A stretch of DNA of 64,000 bases from Eonycteris spelaea (GCA_003508835.1 PUFA01000068.1:7254001-7318000), one strand, 5' to 3'; counted from the stretch's first letter, positions 1-12,049 are shown. Numbers and translations are program-made. Notes: generated by a model not told the origin, from the letters alone.

Positions 1-7
1 ATGCTTC

Positions 8-28
8 TTTTTTTTTTTTTTTTTTTTT
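8..28. repeat. Poly(T) tract
   Basis: An uninterrupted run of about 21 T sits at the window edge. It could be the tail of a minus-strand retroelement, but the next 400 bases show no recognisable SINE or L1 3' end, so I call only the homopolymer. Confidence 0.8.
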
Positions 29-29
29 A

Positions 30-469
30 AGTACATAGACTAATTCCTGGAATACATGAACTTAAACTATATGAATTTTCCATTATTTATAGGTCAAATA
101 CTGGTGAGTTCTAACAGAAAGCACAACATGTTTGTTTACTACAGTTATCAGTAGTATTGTCTTACCTCTACCCATGCATATTGTATCCCCTCACTCATGT
201 GACAGCACTGTAACTTTCTGCAAGAATAACATATATACGTGCCCGGTGTTCAGGCTCACCTCGAATACGGCAATTCCATATTCTGGGCTTGCAAATAACC
301 ACCATCGTAATCTTCCTAAAACTCAGGCCATCTCAGATATCATTTATGGCCTTATTTCTGAGGTCATGTTGTAAAAAAGACCCTGATCTGCCACCGAATA
401 GCTGTGTGTGTAACCTTTGACAAGTCACTTCACCACTCTCTCACTATGGCTTGTGGTTATCTATCTCTG
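30..469. other. Unique AT-rich DNA, nothing recognised
   Basis: No repeat family, splice-flanked open frame or RNA gene is seen. An open frame of about 80 codons near 132-374 has no recognisable motif and I treat it as chance. Confidence 0.5.
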
Positions 470-605
470 CTCCTTTACTCACAAATTGTCCTCATCTGGA
501 ATATGTTACCACTCTCACTCTGCTCCATATTTGCCTATCTAAATGTCCTCATCCTTTAAGCCTAAGCTTAAAAGCTCTTTCACACATTTTTTTTTACTCA
601 TGCAA
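470..605 (+). repeat. L2-like 3' region fragment
   Basis: The wording 'tcctcatctggaatatgtta' followed by a ctcactctgct-like run, then 'aagcctaagcttaaaagctc', resembles the L2 segment that reads as 'tgcctggaatgctcttcc' plus 'tcaggtctcagctcaaa' in the family. It is short and decayed. Bases 486-524 of this fragment reappear at 1182-1220. Confidence 0.4.
486..524 (+). repeat. 39-bp segment, probable donor of a local duplication
   Basis: Bases 486-524 match 1182-1220 in the same orientation with one difference (t at 514 versus c at 1210). In this copy the segment is continuous with L2-like sequence, so this is probably the original. Confidence 0.85.
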
Positions 606-1035
606 AATTCTATTTAGCATGAATCATATTCCAGAACATAGATATATCTCAAAGCGCTAAGTTTATCTGCTGGTATCAGTGTACTGCTGCTTGATGCCCT
701 TATAGGCATTGTTACATTTCAGCCATACAATTATCCTATGGAGTAACTGATGCCATGTCCCATCCTGTTAATTTGACTTCATAGAAGCTAAATCTATTGA
801 TAAAACTAAGATTCTAAGCCTGTTGTGATTCATTTCCACCATGACAGAAGCCATGTACTCTCAAAAGAATTTTCATATTTAGTGTGAACCTCAAAAGTAT
901 TTTTCACAAATTGCTCTGTAATCTGTTCTTTATGTATTGGTTTTATTCCTTGCATAGTTTAGGGGCTTCTTTAGTCTAAGAATTACGTTGATTTAATAAT
1001 CTTTGTATATCTTGATTCATGTTGCATAATAATAA
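606..1035. other. Unique DNA, nothing recognised
   Basis: AT-rich sequence with no recognisable repeat or gene signal. Confidence 0.45.
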
Positions 1036-1039
1036 TAAA

Positions 1040-1325
1040 AGTGACAGTTATTAAATGCTACAAAGTATCAATATTGCATTATCATTTTTCTATCTTCTTA
1101 ATTCTTTAAAATGAAATAAATCAAACAAGCAGTAAACAGATCTATTGACATTTAACTTATAACTGTCAACTATTGCTAACTTTGTCCTCATCTGGAATAT
1201 GTTACCACTCCCACTCTGCTTATAAGTAAGGAAATCTGAGCCACATAGCTATTTAGTGAGGTGCTCAGGAATTACGCTAGATGAACCTGCTCTAAAACTC
1301 AGCACTTTCCACTAAATTTCACTGC
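1040..1325 (-). repeat. MIR SINE, antisense, interrupted
   Basis: This reads as a decayed reverse MIR: a weak 5' part, then 'gaaatctgagccacatagct' and 'gctcaggaattac' in place of the usual 'cacacagctagtaagtggc' and 'gggattcgaac' wording. It is interrupted by a foreign 39-bp patch at 1182-1220. The match before the patch is poor, so the left boundary is uncertain. Confidence 0.45.
1182..1220 (+). repeat. 39-bp duplicated patch inside a MIR
   Basis: This is a near-exact copy (38/39) of 486-524 lying within what otherwise reads as a reverse MIR. No target-site duplication or poly(A) is visible. A template-switch insertion from about 700 bp upstream explains it better than retroposition. Confidence 0.8.
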
Positions 1326-1448
1326 CCCATTTATTTAAGCAACAGCAGCATCTATTTATATGCCCCACAAGTGCTCACAGTTAAAATCAGAAATAAGAAA
1401 TTGCCCGTTTGCTTTGCCTTTGGAGTTTTTAAAATAGGCAAGTGGAAA

Positions 1449-1472
1449 GTTTGTTTGTTTGTTTGTTTGTTT
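1449..1472. repeat. (TTTG)n microsatellite
   Basis: Six head-to-tail copies of the GTTT tetranucleotide. Confidence 0.95.
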
Positions 1473-1544
1473 AATGTAAAATAACCAAGTTTTTTAATCC
1501 TGACTTTCACTGGACACATTGATTTCTTTCATCCATTAATTTTT

Positions 1545-2010
1545 TCTATAAATAGTCATTAAGATTTTAGTATGCATCACTATTCTAAAGGCTAAAGATA
1601 AGTTTAACAAGTTAAACCTGTCTCTACCTTCCCATGCTCATAGTTCAGTGAGAAAGACAGGAACCAAGTGATTCTAGATGTGAGCAGGGTTTCAGTCAAG
1701 TTAAAATGCAGAGATGAGCTGCAATGGCCTCAGGCTGGAAAGGTGTGCCCGGGTGGTGTTCATGAAGAATTGTGAAAGCTTCTGAGACCCTGACAATGTG
1801 GGGAGAGCAAGAAAAGCACTGAAGAGAAGAGCAAAAAGGTACAAACTCACTACAGTAGTAGAATGCCACATGATAGGAAAGAAGAGCATTTTAAAGTATC
1901 TGGTATGCAGGGATGAGGAGGTGCAGCGGTAGTCAGAGAGCGGAGTTCACAGGTGTTGCTGCCATGTTAAGCAGCTAGGACTTTACTAAAAAGCAACTTA
2001 GAAGCCCTGA
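1545..2010 (-). repeat. L2 LINE fragment, antisense
   Basis: The order of phrases matches reverse L2: a tail-proximal 'attctaaaggctaaagata' region, then 'cctgtctctaccttcccatg', 'agttcagtgagaaagacagg', 'gagcaagaaaagcactgaag' and the later 'catgttaagcagctaggact' part. Divergence is high, as expected for L2. An apparent 62-codon minus-strand frame here is incidental. Confidence 0.5.
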
Positions 2011-3010
2011 TGGAAACATTTTGCAAGTTAACCAAACCTTTCAGACCTAACAGAAACATTAAAAACCAACTATCCTTACCTGTCCCACATCTGTATATAT
2101 TTTTTAATTTTTTTTTAAAGATTCAGGATTTGTTGATCCAATTTATAAGATTTCAGTGCAGATTTAAGATTGAAGAACAACTAGCTTTAATTTTTTCACT
2201 TCCCAGGTTGGGTTTTCAACTTTACTTAAAGAACAAATCTCCTTTTCCTTCGTTCTCTCAATGAATTTCATGGCCACGTTACGTGAGAGAATAGGAATGG
2301 AGACTTACAATACCATCTTCACAATTGCTTTCCTGATTATATTTGCACCACAAGATGTTACTCCAGAAATTAATTTATTGCTACTTTGTCATTTTTAAAA
2401 GTAATATCAAATACAAAAAAAAAAAAAAAAGTCTTGCGTGAGTACAAAGTTGATTTCACAGAGGCCTACGGGGGACGTCTGATATTTTTTCTCTTTATGC
2501 AATCAATGTTTCCTTTAGTTAGAGAGGGGCTCCAATCTATCAGACTGCTGAGAGCGGCCCTTTGAAATCTTCAGGGTGATAATTTAAGTGAAATAGAAAT
2601 GGAGAGAAGGAAAAGGTCACATCCTTGGAAATCTTTTGTGATAAAGGATTTTCCAGGCTGCTTAATAAGATGGCACAGAGGGGATCAGCATTACAATTAA
2701 GTTTGCAATCTTGTTGTACCTAGTGACTCCTTCTAAATATTATCTATATTCTCCTTACTTTCCTTGCAACAATCAGGGTGATAAATTCCTTCAACACTCC
2801 TAACCTTGTGAGCAGACTCATTTAGCCCTGAAGTTCCCAACTGCATCTAAGATAAATAGTTTTCTTATTCGAATTTTCTCTTTCAAAGTCATGTCTGTAA
2901 TTTTATGAGTTTACAAATTGCTTACCAGATTTATTGTAATTCCTCAAATTCCCTTAGACCATACCATCTTTTCTGGATGGAGAATAGAGTGTGAAAAACA
3001 GAATTTAAAG
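2011..3010. other. Unique DNA with one A16 run
   Basis: No repeat or gene was recognised over this kilobase. A homopolymer of 16 A lies at 2415-2430 without a recognisable retroelement body upstream. Confidence 0.45.
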
Positions 3011-3014
3011 GAAA

Positions 3015-3170
3015 GTCTTAAGTTTAAATTATAAGTCTGCCACTATTTAAGTATGAGTCACTCAACCCCTCGAAGTCCCAATTTTCTCATTTAGGCTTGT
3101 TAGTTTTGAGTTAGATAACATTCAACATGCTAGTAAGTACCCATATTTAGTGTTAAATCAATATATAGAA
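3015..3170 (+). repeat. MIR SINE fragment
   Basis: Signature words occur in order: 'ataagtctgccactattt', 'gagtcactcaacccctcg' and 'cccaattttctcattta', equivalent to 'ggctctgccacttactag', 'gcaagttacttaacctct' and 'cctcagtttcctcatctg'. Confidence 0.6.
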
Positions 3171-3254
3171 TTGTTTCTCATTCTCTGGCTCTTACCTTTT
3201 TCAGGAATATCCTTCTCTAGTCTCTTCAAATTATAGTCACCGTTTATGCTCAAT

Positions 3255-3560
3255 TAAGCCCTACTCATAAGGATAGTCTCTGTGTTAGTGCAAAGGATAA
3301 AATATAAGTAAGGCATTTTCCTGACCTTCAAGGATCTTTTTGTTTAGAAAGGGAGATAGGTATGTGTACATCGAGCACAACACTGAAATGTCATCACACT
3401 GTTAGAGGAATGAAGGATTGTGGGAGTAGAAGAGAGAAAGAGATTAATTTCAGCTTCAAGAAACAGGATAAACTTCCCAGGAAGATACTTTGAGGTCTTA
3501 TCCTTGAGAGATGGGTAAGATTAAAACTGAAAAAAATCACAGAGTAAGGAGAATACAGGA
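3255..3560 (-). repeat. L2-like LINE fragment, antisense
   Basis: 'ttttcctgaccttcaaggat' followed by 'gaaagggagatagg', then 'cttcccaggaagatactttg' and 'cttatccttgagagatgggt' parallels reverse L2 ('tccctgccctcaaggagctt', 'ggagacagac', 'cttcctggaggaagtgacat', 'gacttgaaggatgagtagg'). Confidence 0.5.
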
Positions 3561-4409
3561 CAATGATACTTAATCTGCAATTCCAAAGACCAATACTCTA
3601 AAAGTAAGTTTTCTCGTAACTAAAATGAACTGATATGCTAGAGACTTCATTTGGTTTGAACATTTATGTTTTGCTTGAGACATATTAATATATGTTGATT
3701 TCAAGATGCCCCAGGTCCTACTGAGAGCATTGTATAATATGCAGTTGCATTGGTTTATCTCTATAAAATATAATGTACCTGCCCCCATATCAATTCTATC
3801 TACTAGCTGTATAGGTTTTAGATAAGAGATTTTATTGGCATATTTTATTATAGGCAGAGAGAGTAATAGAATGATATGAATATAAGAAACTGTGGTGTGA
3901 TTTAAAGGAATATCAATTATCCAATACTGCTAGAAAGGTTAGCGAAAGGATTTTCTTTATTCAGTCATGATATTTATTGAGCACCTACGGAAGTTGAGGG
4001 TATAGTTCTGAGCATACCGAACCATTGAAATATGGTTGTGACCTTTCTTTCTATGTTTCCAGTTGGTCCAGAATGGCATTCTAGTTGATGGTGTCAAGAT
4101 AGATGAGTAAGGTGCACAGACAAGTTAAGTACCTTGCTCAAGCTTTTGTACCCAGTGAGTGTCAGAGTCAGAAAATTAAAGTTAGGTAGGCTGGTGTAAG
4201 AGTACATACATGCTCATAACCCTACTACACAAATTATCTCGTATTTAATTTAAAATATGCAGGAGAGTGAATTTTCTCTGTAGAATTTGAAGATGGTGTC
4301 ACAGGAGGCTTGACATAAGTGGGATCATAAAGGATGATGCAGATGTGTTGCAACACAGAAGAGGATCAGGTTACTAAACTGAGATTAGCTCTTCCTTGTG
4401 GGCCTAAAC
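3561..4409. other. Mostly unique DNA
   Basis: Nothing firm was recognised. A short phrase near 3965 ('tatttattgagcacctacgg') could be the edge of another reverse L2, but it does not continue convincingly. Confidence 0.4.
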
Positions 4410-4620
4410 TACACCACAGTGGCTAAGAGTATGTCCTCTGTAAGCCCAGCTGCCTGGTTTCTACTGCTTACTTGGACACTTAATAGGTGGATGATCTTGG
4501 GGAAACTGCTGTCTCATTTTTTTCATCTCTCGAGATTGAGTAATAATAGTGCTTATAATGATTAAATAAATTATATGTCAAGGTCTTGGGGCAGTGCCTG
4601 GCACATATGACTGTGACAAA
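4410..4620 (+). repeat. MIR SINE, nearly full length
   Basis: It starts with 'cagtggctaagagtatgtcc' and runs through 'gctgcctggtttctactgct', a degenerate 'gatcttggggaaactgctgt' and 'taataatagtgcttataatg' to 'gcagtgcctggcacatatga'. All the main MIR landmarks appear in order. Confidence 0.85.
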
Positions 4621-5649
4621 TATAGACAAAGTCCTTACTCTCATGTTGACTATTTGTGTTGCTTCTACATAGTATTTGCTCTAATTTTAAATTATGCATT
4701 ATTTTTATTTCTTTAATGCCATTCCTCTGGGGTTCTATGAAGCAGGAACTCAATGTGTTTTGTTTAATACTATCTTTAATACAAGTATCTCATTCATCGT
4801 AGGTCTCAACAAATATATGCTAAAAGATAAATACATAAATACATAAATGGTATAAACAGATAGAGTATATATTCTTTAACAAATCATTTGGCTTTATTTT
4901 CCTTTCTGTCATCAGACTTTTTTTTCTTCTTCTTCTTGGAAACCTGGAGCACTGAATGAGTTACATTTAAAAACACATTTTCCCCAGAATGGTCTATTTT
5001 TGAACTGAGCTCTTGCATTAACAAAAAATGTTTTCTAATATAGGCACCCAAGACTGATTGCATTGTCTAGGCACATTGGATAAGGATTTAATTTCACACA
5101 TCACAAACGATCAGCATCAAATTGTCAGAGTCATATTTTATACCTTCTTCATGGAGAACTTTAATCTTAACCTACTTTCACAGTCCACTACTCTGAAACA
5201 AGGCTCAGTTAGGACTTAATGGGGGAAAAAGAAAGGTAAAATGACAAAACAGAAAGTGAATGGTCACTCTAACCACTGAATTCAGGAAGCCACTCATGTC
5301 CCAGAAGTTGCTCTAACTTTAGAACCAGAGACAACAGTGTCCCAGGAAGCTACCTTTGTGTATGTGCAACTTCTAGCACCTGCCCCAAATTTATCTACAA
5401 AGAGTCTGAATGCATGCTACAAAACAGACCTAATCTCAATCACCAGTATCTATAGGGTTCTGTTCTCTCCCATGTTCTCTCCTTTTCAAAAGCTAAAAAA
5501 ATTTTTGAAGTTCAGGAGCTGAATCTTTCTATCAAAATGAGAGAGTGGATTTCTAAGAATAAGAGAATTATCATTTCTGCAATATGTTACCTTTCTTCTG
5601 GATTTTTCTGCCCTGTAAACAAAAGTAACAATTTCATCCATAGATTCTA
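4621..5649. other. Unique DNA
   Basis: No repeat family or gene was recognised. Small overlapping open frames near 5337-5692 on both strands are too short and lack motifs. Confidence 0.45.
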
Positions 5650-6125
5650 CTTCCTGATATTTCTCAAATCCATCTCTCATCCTTATCCCCATTGACTGTT
5701 TTTCTTATTGATATCTTTGTTATCTTTTAAATGAACGATTATTAGAATAGGCTTCAGTAGGCCTCCCTTTGTCTTCCTTCTTGCTCACAACATAGCCTTC
5801 CCATCATCACCAGAGTGTTCTTTCTAAAATGGAAATCTGCTTAGAGTTCTTTAAACTATCCCTTCCTGAATAGTACAAACATTTTAGCATTTCAAAAAAA
5901 TGTTCTTATATTTGGAAAACTGTCATATTTCCCTATATATCCTTCCAGGCTCAGTTCTAAGGAAATCACATGAAAAATCTCCCCTGAATCCCATGAATGC
6001 CAATGACACCCTCCTCTCTGTCCCATGATAGCTTATTTTGTCTTCATTGCATGAGCCATTATTCTAATCCCATCACTTTGTTGGTCTGATTGTATTTCCG
6101 AACTGTGATCCCCATGAAATTTGTG
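5650..6125 (+). repeat. L2 LINE 3' region
   Basis: Phrases corresponding to the end of L2 occur in order: 'aatggaaatctgcttagagt', 'ttctttaaactatcccttcc', 'ttccaggctcagttctaagg', 'atgaaaaatctcccctgaat' and 'tgtatttccgaactgtgatc'. The terminal 'gtgcctggcacatagtagg' block is missing. Confidence 0.55.
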
Positions 6126-6149
6126 GAATGTATTGCTCTTGAATCTGGA

Positions 6150-6595
6150 TTACTTTTTTGGGGGGATCAGCTAGACTTATGTATTTATAGTCAGTAGTGT
6201 GTTGAGTAAGAGGCTATGCTAATCTGGTCTAGACTATCAGATGTTTGTGACTCAGCTGGCTATAGCTCAGCTATAGTACAAATGGGCTCTACTCCATGTG
6301 CTATCTCATCCTCCAATAAGCTAGTCCAAACTTATTCTCATGGCAGTGGTAGGGCTCCAAGAGAGTAGAAGTATTCAGTCTCTTGAGGCCTATGCTCAGA
6401 ACTGGCCAACCATCATTTTCATCACATGCTATTGATGATAGCTCAGAAGGGCAGACCAGACAGAAGAGATGGGGAAGCATACTGTATCTCTTGATAGAAA
6501 GAGCTACACACTCACATTGTAGAGTGCATGGCTTTTCAGGGAGGGGTGGAAAATCACGGCCATTCTTATAATCAGTCTACCATATCTTGTGAGTA
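6150..6595. repeat. Old interspersed repeat, family not assigned
   Basis: The run 'ctcatcctccaataagctag', 'gtagggctccaagagagtag', 'ctcttgaggcctatgctcag' and 'aactggccaaccatcatttt' through 'atggggaagcatactgtatc' is wording I associate with a dispersed mammalian repeat (likely LTR type), but I cannot name the family or orientation. A 62-codon plus-strand frame inside it is a by-product. Confidence 0.4.
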
Positions 6596-6844
6596 AACCA
6601 AAACATTCTTTACCATGTCCACGTTTCTACCCTGAGCAACTTTACAGTACTTGTCTAAAATCAGTGAACTACATGTTTATGTTGGTTCAGTTTTGCTGAT
6701 TTATAGCAGCTATTAGAATTGGATTTGTAATTGCTAAAAATCTCAAAGCAAGAAATACTTGCAGGGATGCTTTTCGTGAGACAGCTGTTTTATGAACAAG
6801 TTGAGTAAGAAGAGATGTTATAAATGACCATGAAACTATGTAAT

Positions 6845-7025
6845 AACTAATACTTCACAGATCGCAAGTCATGGGAAGTAGATATGTTTGTTCCTATTCG
6901 TATATGAGGAAAGGGAGACTGTGAGCTGTTAGAGTGCCAAGGTCATGCAGGTGGTCCATGGGAGAACCCAGGACTTAAAAACACAGGTCTTTTAATTTTA
7001 CTCTAAGTGCTGTGCTCTCTCCCTA
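6845..7025 (-). repeat. MIR SINE, antisense
   Basis: Reverse-MIR order is visible: 'cctattcgtatatgaggaaa', 'gccaaggtcatgcaggtggt', 'gagaacccaggacttaaaaa' and 'ctaagtgctgtgctctctcc'. Confidence 0.7.
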
Positions 7026-8024
7026 TATCCCTTTGGTATTTAAGCAGCTATTTAGAGTCACTTATATCTAACCACTGACATGCTGGCCATTACCTTATTT
7101 AGGGTTTTCAGGGAAGAAACATTTGTGTAAGAGATGTTATGTGCAAATCTTTTCCAGTTTATTCATCTTTGCAAGGACAAAAAGTAATTTCTTTTCCAGC
7201 CATAATTACTGTTTTTACTTTAAACAAATTTAGTGTTCTCCATGCAATTGATCAAATTCTGTTTTATATAGGAATGATGGTCGAAAGTCTGAAAAGTTTA
7301 TTCCTCTGATAAAACACCACCCTGAAAAGTGGAGAGGGAAAATTTTTCTTATTCTTAAAATTTTCAGCTTTTTGTTAATTCAAAGAGCTGAAAATATTTC
7401 AAGTCAAACATGGCCACCTACCATCTGGCTGCCTTAGAAGTTTATTTAGTAATCTCCTTATCAGCCAAACAGCTGGAAGTCTAGATAAGTCCTATGTGTA
7501 AGAAGCCAGTGTCAACTTGTTTCCAGATAATAGCAGTGGGAAAACACATATTAGAAAAAAAAAAAAAAAAAAAGAGTTCATCAGTAGGAATTAATTTAGG
7601 AGTTTTGCTGGGCATGCACTAAGCCCTCAGTACTGGTGAGTTTATCATCCATTGAACCAACTGGAGACTTAAAGGATACTCAGTATGTCATCTACCAAGA
7701 TGTATTATTTTAGTGTGTAGTTTTCAAACTTTTTTCTACCCAGGAGTTTATTTAAATCTCTAAAAAGCTCTACTACTGTATTTTGCTTCATGCAGTAGAT
7801 GTGTCACTGCAACTTGCCTGCAAATTGATTTCTTTTCCATTTGTAAATGGAAACCTAATTGAAATACACTGGGGTGGGAGAGTGTTGCTAGTTAAGAAAA
7901 TCCTTGTGTAGTGTGAAAATTCTTTTTCTCTTGATAATAGGTATTTCTTAGTATATCTACTTTGTGAATTTAAATTTTTGTACAATGAATTTCATATAAC
8001 TAATCTCATATGCATACATTCAAT
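7026..8024. other. Unique DNA with an A20 run
   Basis: No family was recognised. A homopolymer of about 20 A is at 7555-7574, and no SINE or L1 body precedes it that I can identify. Confidence 0.45.
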
Positions 8025-8249
8025 CAGGGGTCTTCAACCCCTGGGCTGTGGACTGGTACCAGTCCGTAGCCTGTTAAGAACTGGATTGCACAGCAGGAGG
8101 TTAGTGGTGGGCAAGCGAGGGAAGCTTCATCTGTATTTGCAGCTACTCCCCAGCCCTAGCATCATCATTTCAGCTCCACCTCATATCATTATGCATTAGA
8201 TTCTCAAAGGAGTGCTGGTCCCTGGTGTCAAAAAGATTGGAGACTGCTA
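8025..8249 (+). mobile_element. hAT-type miniature element, 225 bp
   Basis: This is a non-autonomous DNA transposon with terminal inverted repeats: the left end 'caggggtcttcaaccc' and the right end 'aagattggagactgcta' are imperfect complements (consensus CAGGGGTCCCCAAC). Internal landmarks are 'ggtaccagtccgtagcctgt', 'gcacagcaggagg' and 'gcattagattctcaaaggag'. It belongs to the MER30-like hAT-Charlie group as I recall it. A second, inverted copy of identical length is at 22190-22414. Flanking octamers (cattcaat and ccttaaag) agree at only 5/8 positions, so the target-site duplication is decayed or absent. It has no coding capacity; the 73-codon frame across it is noise. Confidence 0.8.
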
Positions 8250-9004
8250 CCTTAAAGCACCTGGGAAAAATACATTAACATCAATTTAGTAATAAGCCTT
8301 TCTGAATACCTCCCACATCCCCATACCATGTGAGAATTTTGCAGCTTGAAAACATTGCACTTATTATTGATGCAATTACGTGTACCCTTATCTAACTCTT
8401 CAACTAAACTATGACTAGCTAAGAGTCAAATCCCACTCCAACCCATCCTCTGTATTGCTCTACAAGACAGAAATGATCAAGGCAGAAAAGGTGTTATACT
8501 AAATTAGTATATCAACATAAACACCAATATCATTCAGATATTTCCTACACCCAATCAGGCGTGTAAGGCAGTTCTGCATAAGAGCATGAGTTGGTGAGTT
8601 GGACAATCTGACAAGTCATGTCACTTCTTGGCACACTAGTTGGTTCATGTGTACAGGACTTGACACAGACCCTGGGGCATAGTATGCATTGATAACCAGG
8701 TTGTTATTGTGACCTTAGCTGGTGTCATTGTTAATACCCACACTCTCAGCTCTCTATTCCTTCCCTGTATGAGTCAGTAGCCAACCATAAATAGGCAGGA
8801 GGTGATAAAGGCAGGCTCTATAACTCTTTGCAGCATCCTCTTTCCCTGGAGTAGTCATTTCTACTTGATCTTCAGGTTGTCTGATTTCATTCTCTGGCTT
8901 AATTCCAGTATGACAGTAGTCTTTCTATGTTGCCTTGAAGTCTGTAGTCACCAGGCATGAAACAGAGGGGAAATGTTCATCTTAAAGCTGGGGTGTAGGT
9001 TTCA
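8250..9004. other. Unique DNA
   Basis: No repeat family is firmly recognised. Words near 8640-8690 ('gacacagaccctggggcata') may be the tail of an old MIR or L2, but I cannot extend it. Confidence 0.4.
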
Positions 9005-9225
9005 TATGCTTTTTGCGTTCAAATGCTCAGGCTTTGAAATGTGACACTGTTCCATTTACTAATTGTGTGATTTGAGGTGAGTTATGTAGTACCTTTATTT
9101 CTCAGATTTCTCATTTCTAAAATGAAATTCAAAAAACCTATTCTTAGAATTATTGGAAAGAGTAAAAAATAACATATTCAGCAGAGTGCACAATACATAG
9201 GCAGCTCATGATAAATAATTGCAGC
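9005..9225 (+). repeat. MIR SINE
   Basis: 'gtgtgatttgaggtgagtta' corresponds to the 'tgtgaccttgggcaagtta' core, then 'ctcatttctaaaatgaaatt', 'cttagaattattggaaagag' and 'cagagtgcacaatacatagg'. All are in MIR order. Confidence 0.7.
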
Positions 9226-9504
9226 AGTTACTATTTTCAAAAGTGAGTGTGCATCATACCCTACACCTAGATTCCTAGACTCTCATTTATATGGTGACTG
9301 TTTCCTTAAAGAGATTCTGAAATTGTTTTGTTTTCATGTCAGTTTTTCACCTTTAGACATCTATAATAACATAATTTATTAGTATTCATATTTGCAGTGA
9401 TTTTGAATAGTCTTTTATATGTTTTATGGTCCTATTGAAATAGAGATCTGTTCAATCTTGCCAGAGAAGTATATTTAAAATAAAACAAATACAGTATTTG
9501 TCTA
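9226..9504. other. Unique DNA
   Basis: Nothing recognised. Confidence 0.4.
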
Positions 9505-9940
9505 CTCAAAACTTCCTCTGATTTCTGGGCTATGTTTGATCTGTTTCTTGCCTCTCTAGTCCCATTGCCTGCATATTTTGTACCCCTGCTTCAAACTCAG
9601 TGAATGTCTTTTTCTCTAAATGTGACTTCCTTATTCAGATATCAGTGTTATGCACAGTTTGCTTTGAATATATTTTCTCCTTTTATTCTCTTAGCCTTCT
9701 ACTTTAAAGTTTACCTTTTTTGAGGCCTCATGTTTACCTTAGAGCTTGGTCTTCCTCTTAGAGCTCTTACTGTATCATTTGCCAATCTATATTATAGCCC
9801 TAGCCAATGACATTGAACTTGACAGTCTACCTTATACTGTCATCTTATAACGAATTCAGAGTCTATCCTTTATTAGATTTTGTGTTGCCACTGACTACTA
9901 AGCATAGTGCCTGGCCATACTAGGTTCTCACTTTCTTGCT
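9505..9940 (+). repeat. L2 LINE 3' region
   Basis: The pyrimidine-rich L2 tail pattern occurs in order, including 'cttgcctctctagtcccatt', 'atgtgacttccttattcaga' and the terminal 'agcatagtgcctggccatac' plus 'taggttctcac'. Confidence 0.6.
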
Positions 9941-11099
9941 GGCTCTCCTTTTTTCTATTTTCCTCACACACTCACACTTTAAACAAAGAAGTTGTTCAAT
10001 GTCATATGGACTTTTTTTTTTTCCTTTAACAGTTACCATACTCCAGGGTAAATTCCACATAATGTAAACAAATTAGAGGAGTTCTCACCTTACTATTTAG
10101 TTTGTGGACACATATTCCCAGGGAATAGGAAGATACCGGAATAGATATTTTCTCTAAATAGTACAATATGCATTCACAGCTGTAAAAATCAATACACCAT
10201 TTACTGAAAGAGAGTTAGCTTTATCTGTTGTGTGTACTGTATTACAAATGACTTTACACAAATTTGATTGAGCCCAACCTTCGAATTTCTAAAAACGGTT
10301 TAATGAAATTATTTCTCATTCATACTATGGAATAAAGCCCTATAAACAGCATAATCTTGAGATTTAATTCAAAAAGATCATTAATGAAATGCCTTTGTTT
10401 AGATTCCTGGTAATTTCAAGGAGTCACCCATGAATTGAAGTTGAATATATGCTATAATATTTAAATGAATAATTATTGCTAGAAATGTCATTCAAATCTA
10501 ATAGGTTCCAAAATCTTTCTAAGAGTTAGTTTTCTATTATAGTTGTTATTTTGGCTCGCAGCAGGGTATTACTATTTTTAAATAGTTAAACAAGTTATAG
10601 AACATAAAATATTCTTATAAGTTAGTCTTCACTTGTAAGACATAAATTAAAAATCCTTTTGAACTTTGACTTCCCTAGTCAAATTTTTAATCTAAAAATA
10701 CTGTCAACCAAGAGAGCTTTATAATACACACAAACAAAAGTGATTTGTGTGTATGTGTGTTTGTATCAACAGTTCCTTTTCATCATGCTATATCTCAGTA
10801 GTTTTGCATTGTTCATTCTAAATTTTGTCTGCAAGCATGCATTTATAAAATAGTTTCACACTTATACCCATACAAACTGGAACTATGAGGTTTTCAATTC
10901 TTTTCATGTTAAAAGTTACTTCATATGTTCAGAAGATTTTTTCTGTTTAGCACATACCTTAATATATAGGACATTAACAGTACTATTGAACTTCACACTA
11001 AATTATCTCTTACCTTCTATTTTAGATTTGCCATATTTGTATGTATATTTAGGAAACAATAAATGTGTCATACCAAATATATTGGTTTCTACTTTTTTA
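9941..11099. other. Unique AT-rich DNA with one small hairpin
   Basis: No repeat family was recognised. A perfect 11-bp inverted repeat (10724-10734 and 10744-10754, 9-base loop, atacacacaaa and its complement) lies in a CA/TG-rich patch and is probably a simple-sequence by-product. Confidence 0.45.
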
Positions 11100-12045
11100 A
11101 AAATCAAGCATTAGCTTTATGAGATTCATACATGTCGAAACATGTGGCTCTAGTTCATTCATTATTGATTCTGTATAATACCTGTGAAATTTCACATTTA
11201 AATGATAATAGCAAATGGCTTTCTAAAATAGTTGTACAAATTACACCTCTGCCAGCATAACGTAGGTTACCGTTGCTCTATAAACTTGCCTATGCTGGTT
11301 ATTGCCAGACATACTAAATAATTACAACAATGGTGAAAATGAAAATGATACTTATGGTTTTGATTTTAATTTTCCTCTTTATTAATGAAGATGAATATTT
11401 CTCAACTGTTTAGTGATCATTCTAGTTTCTTATTCTGTAAAATGCTTGTTCATGTTTTTTGCCCATTTTATTGGTTCAATTATCTTTTTCTTACAGTGCT
11501 AGTAGCACTATATATATTATGGGTATTATTCTCTTTCTTTAAATGTGTTATGAATAACTTCTAGTTTGAGGCTTGCATTTTCACTCTCTTCATGGTAACT
11601 TTGGAAGAATGTAAATTCTTAATTTTAATATAGTTGTATTTATCAATGTTTTCTTTATCAGTTCTTTTATATGTCTTACCTTAAGTACTCATGTTTATAA
11701 CAGAGGGAAAATGTATTCACCTACATTTTCTTTGAATAATATTCAAGTTTTTCTTTTCAATTTTTAATTATGAAATCTATCTGGAGTTGCTTGTTTGTGT
11801 GATGTGTGGTAGAGATTATTTTATTTATTTTATCCTCAATACTACATATATCTATATTTTCTAATTATTATTTTTAAGCTATTAAACTGTTACACTTTAT
11901 AATTACTATATTTAATAGCTTCAAATATATATTGGCCACATTATTTCCAAATATCTTAATAAATTTAATATCTATGCTGTTATTATTGATGGAGTTTACA
12001 TTTTATCACAATTTCATTTGATATATTTATCATATTCTATTTAAT
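11100..12045 (-). mobile_element. Old L1 LINE, ORF2 C-terminal part, antisense
   Basis: Reading right to left this is the ORF2 C-terminal half. On the plus strand the landmark words are 'gttttgattttaattttcct', 'gtttagtgatcattctagtt', 'cattttattggttcaattat', 'tatatattatgggtattatt', 'gtaaattcttaattttaata' and 'ttatcaatgttttctttatc'. No long frame survives. It is an old mammalian L1M-like copy, 5'-truncated near 12045; the 3' boundary at the left is vague. Confidence 0.7.
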
Positions 12046-12049
12046 CCTC

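Noticed and set aside
10724..10754. Perfect 11-bp hairpin
   Set aside because: Built from CA/TG simple sequence, where such pairing is expected.
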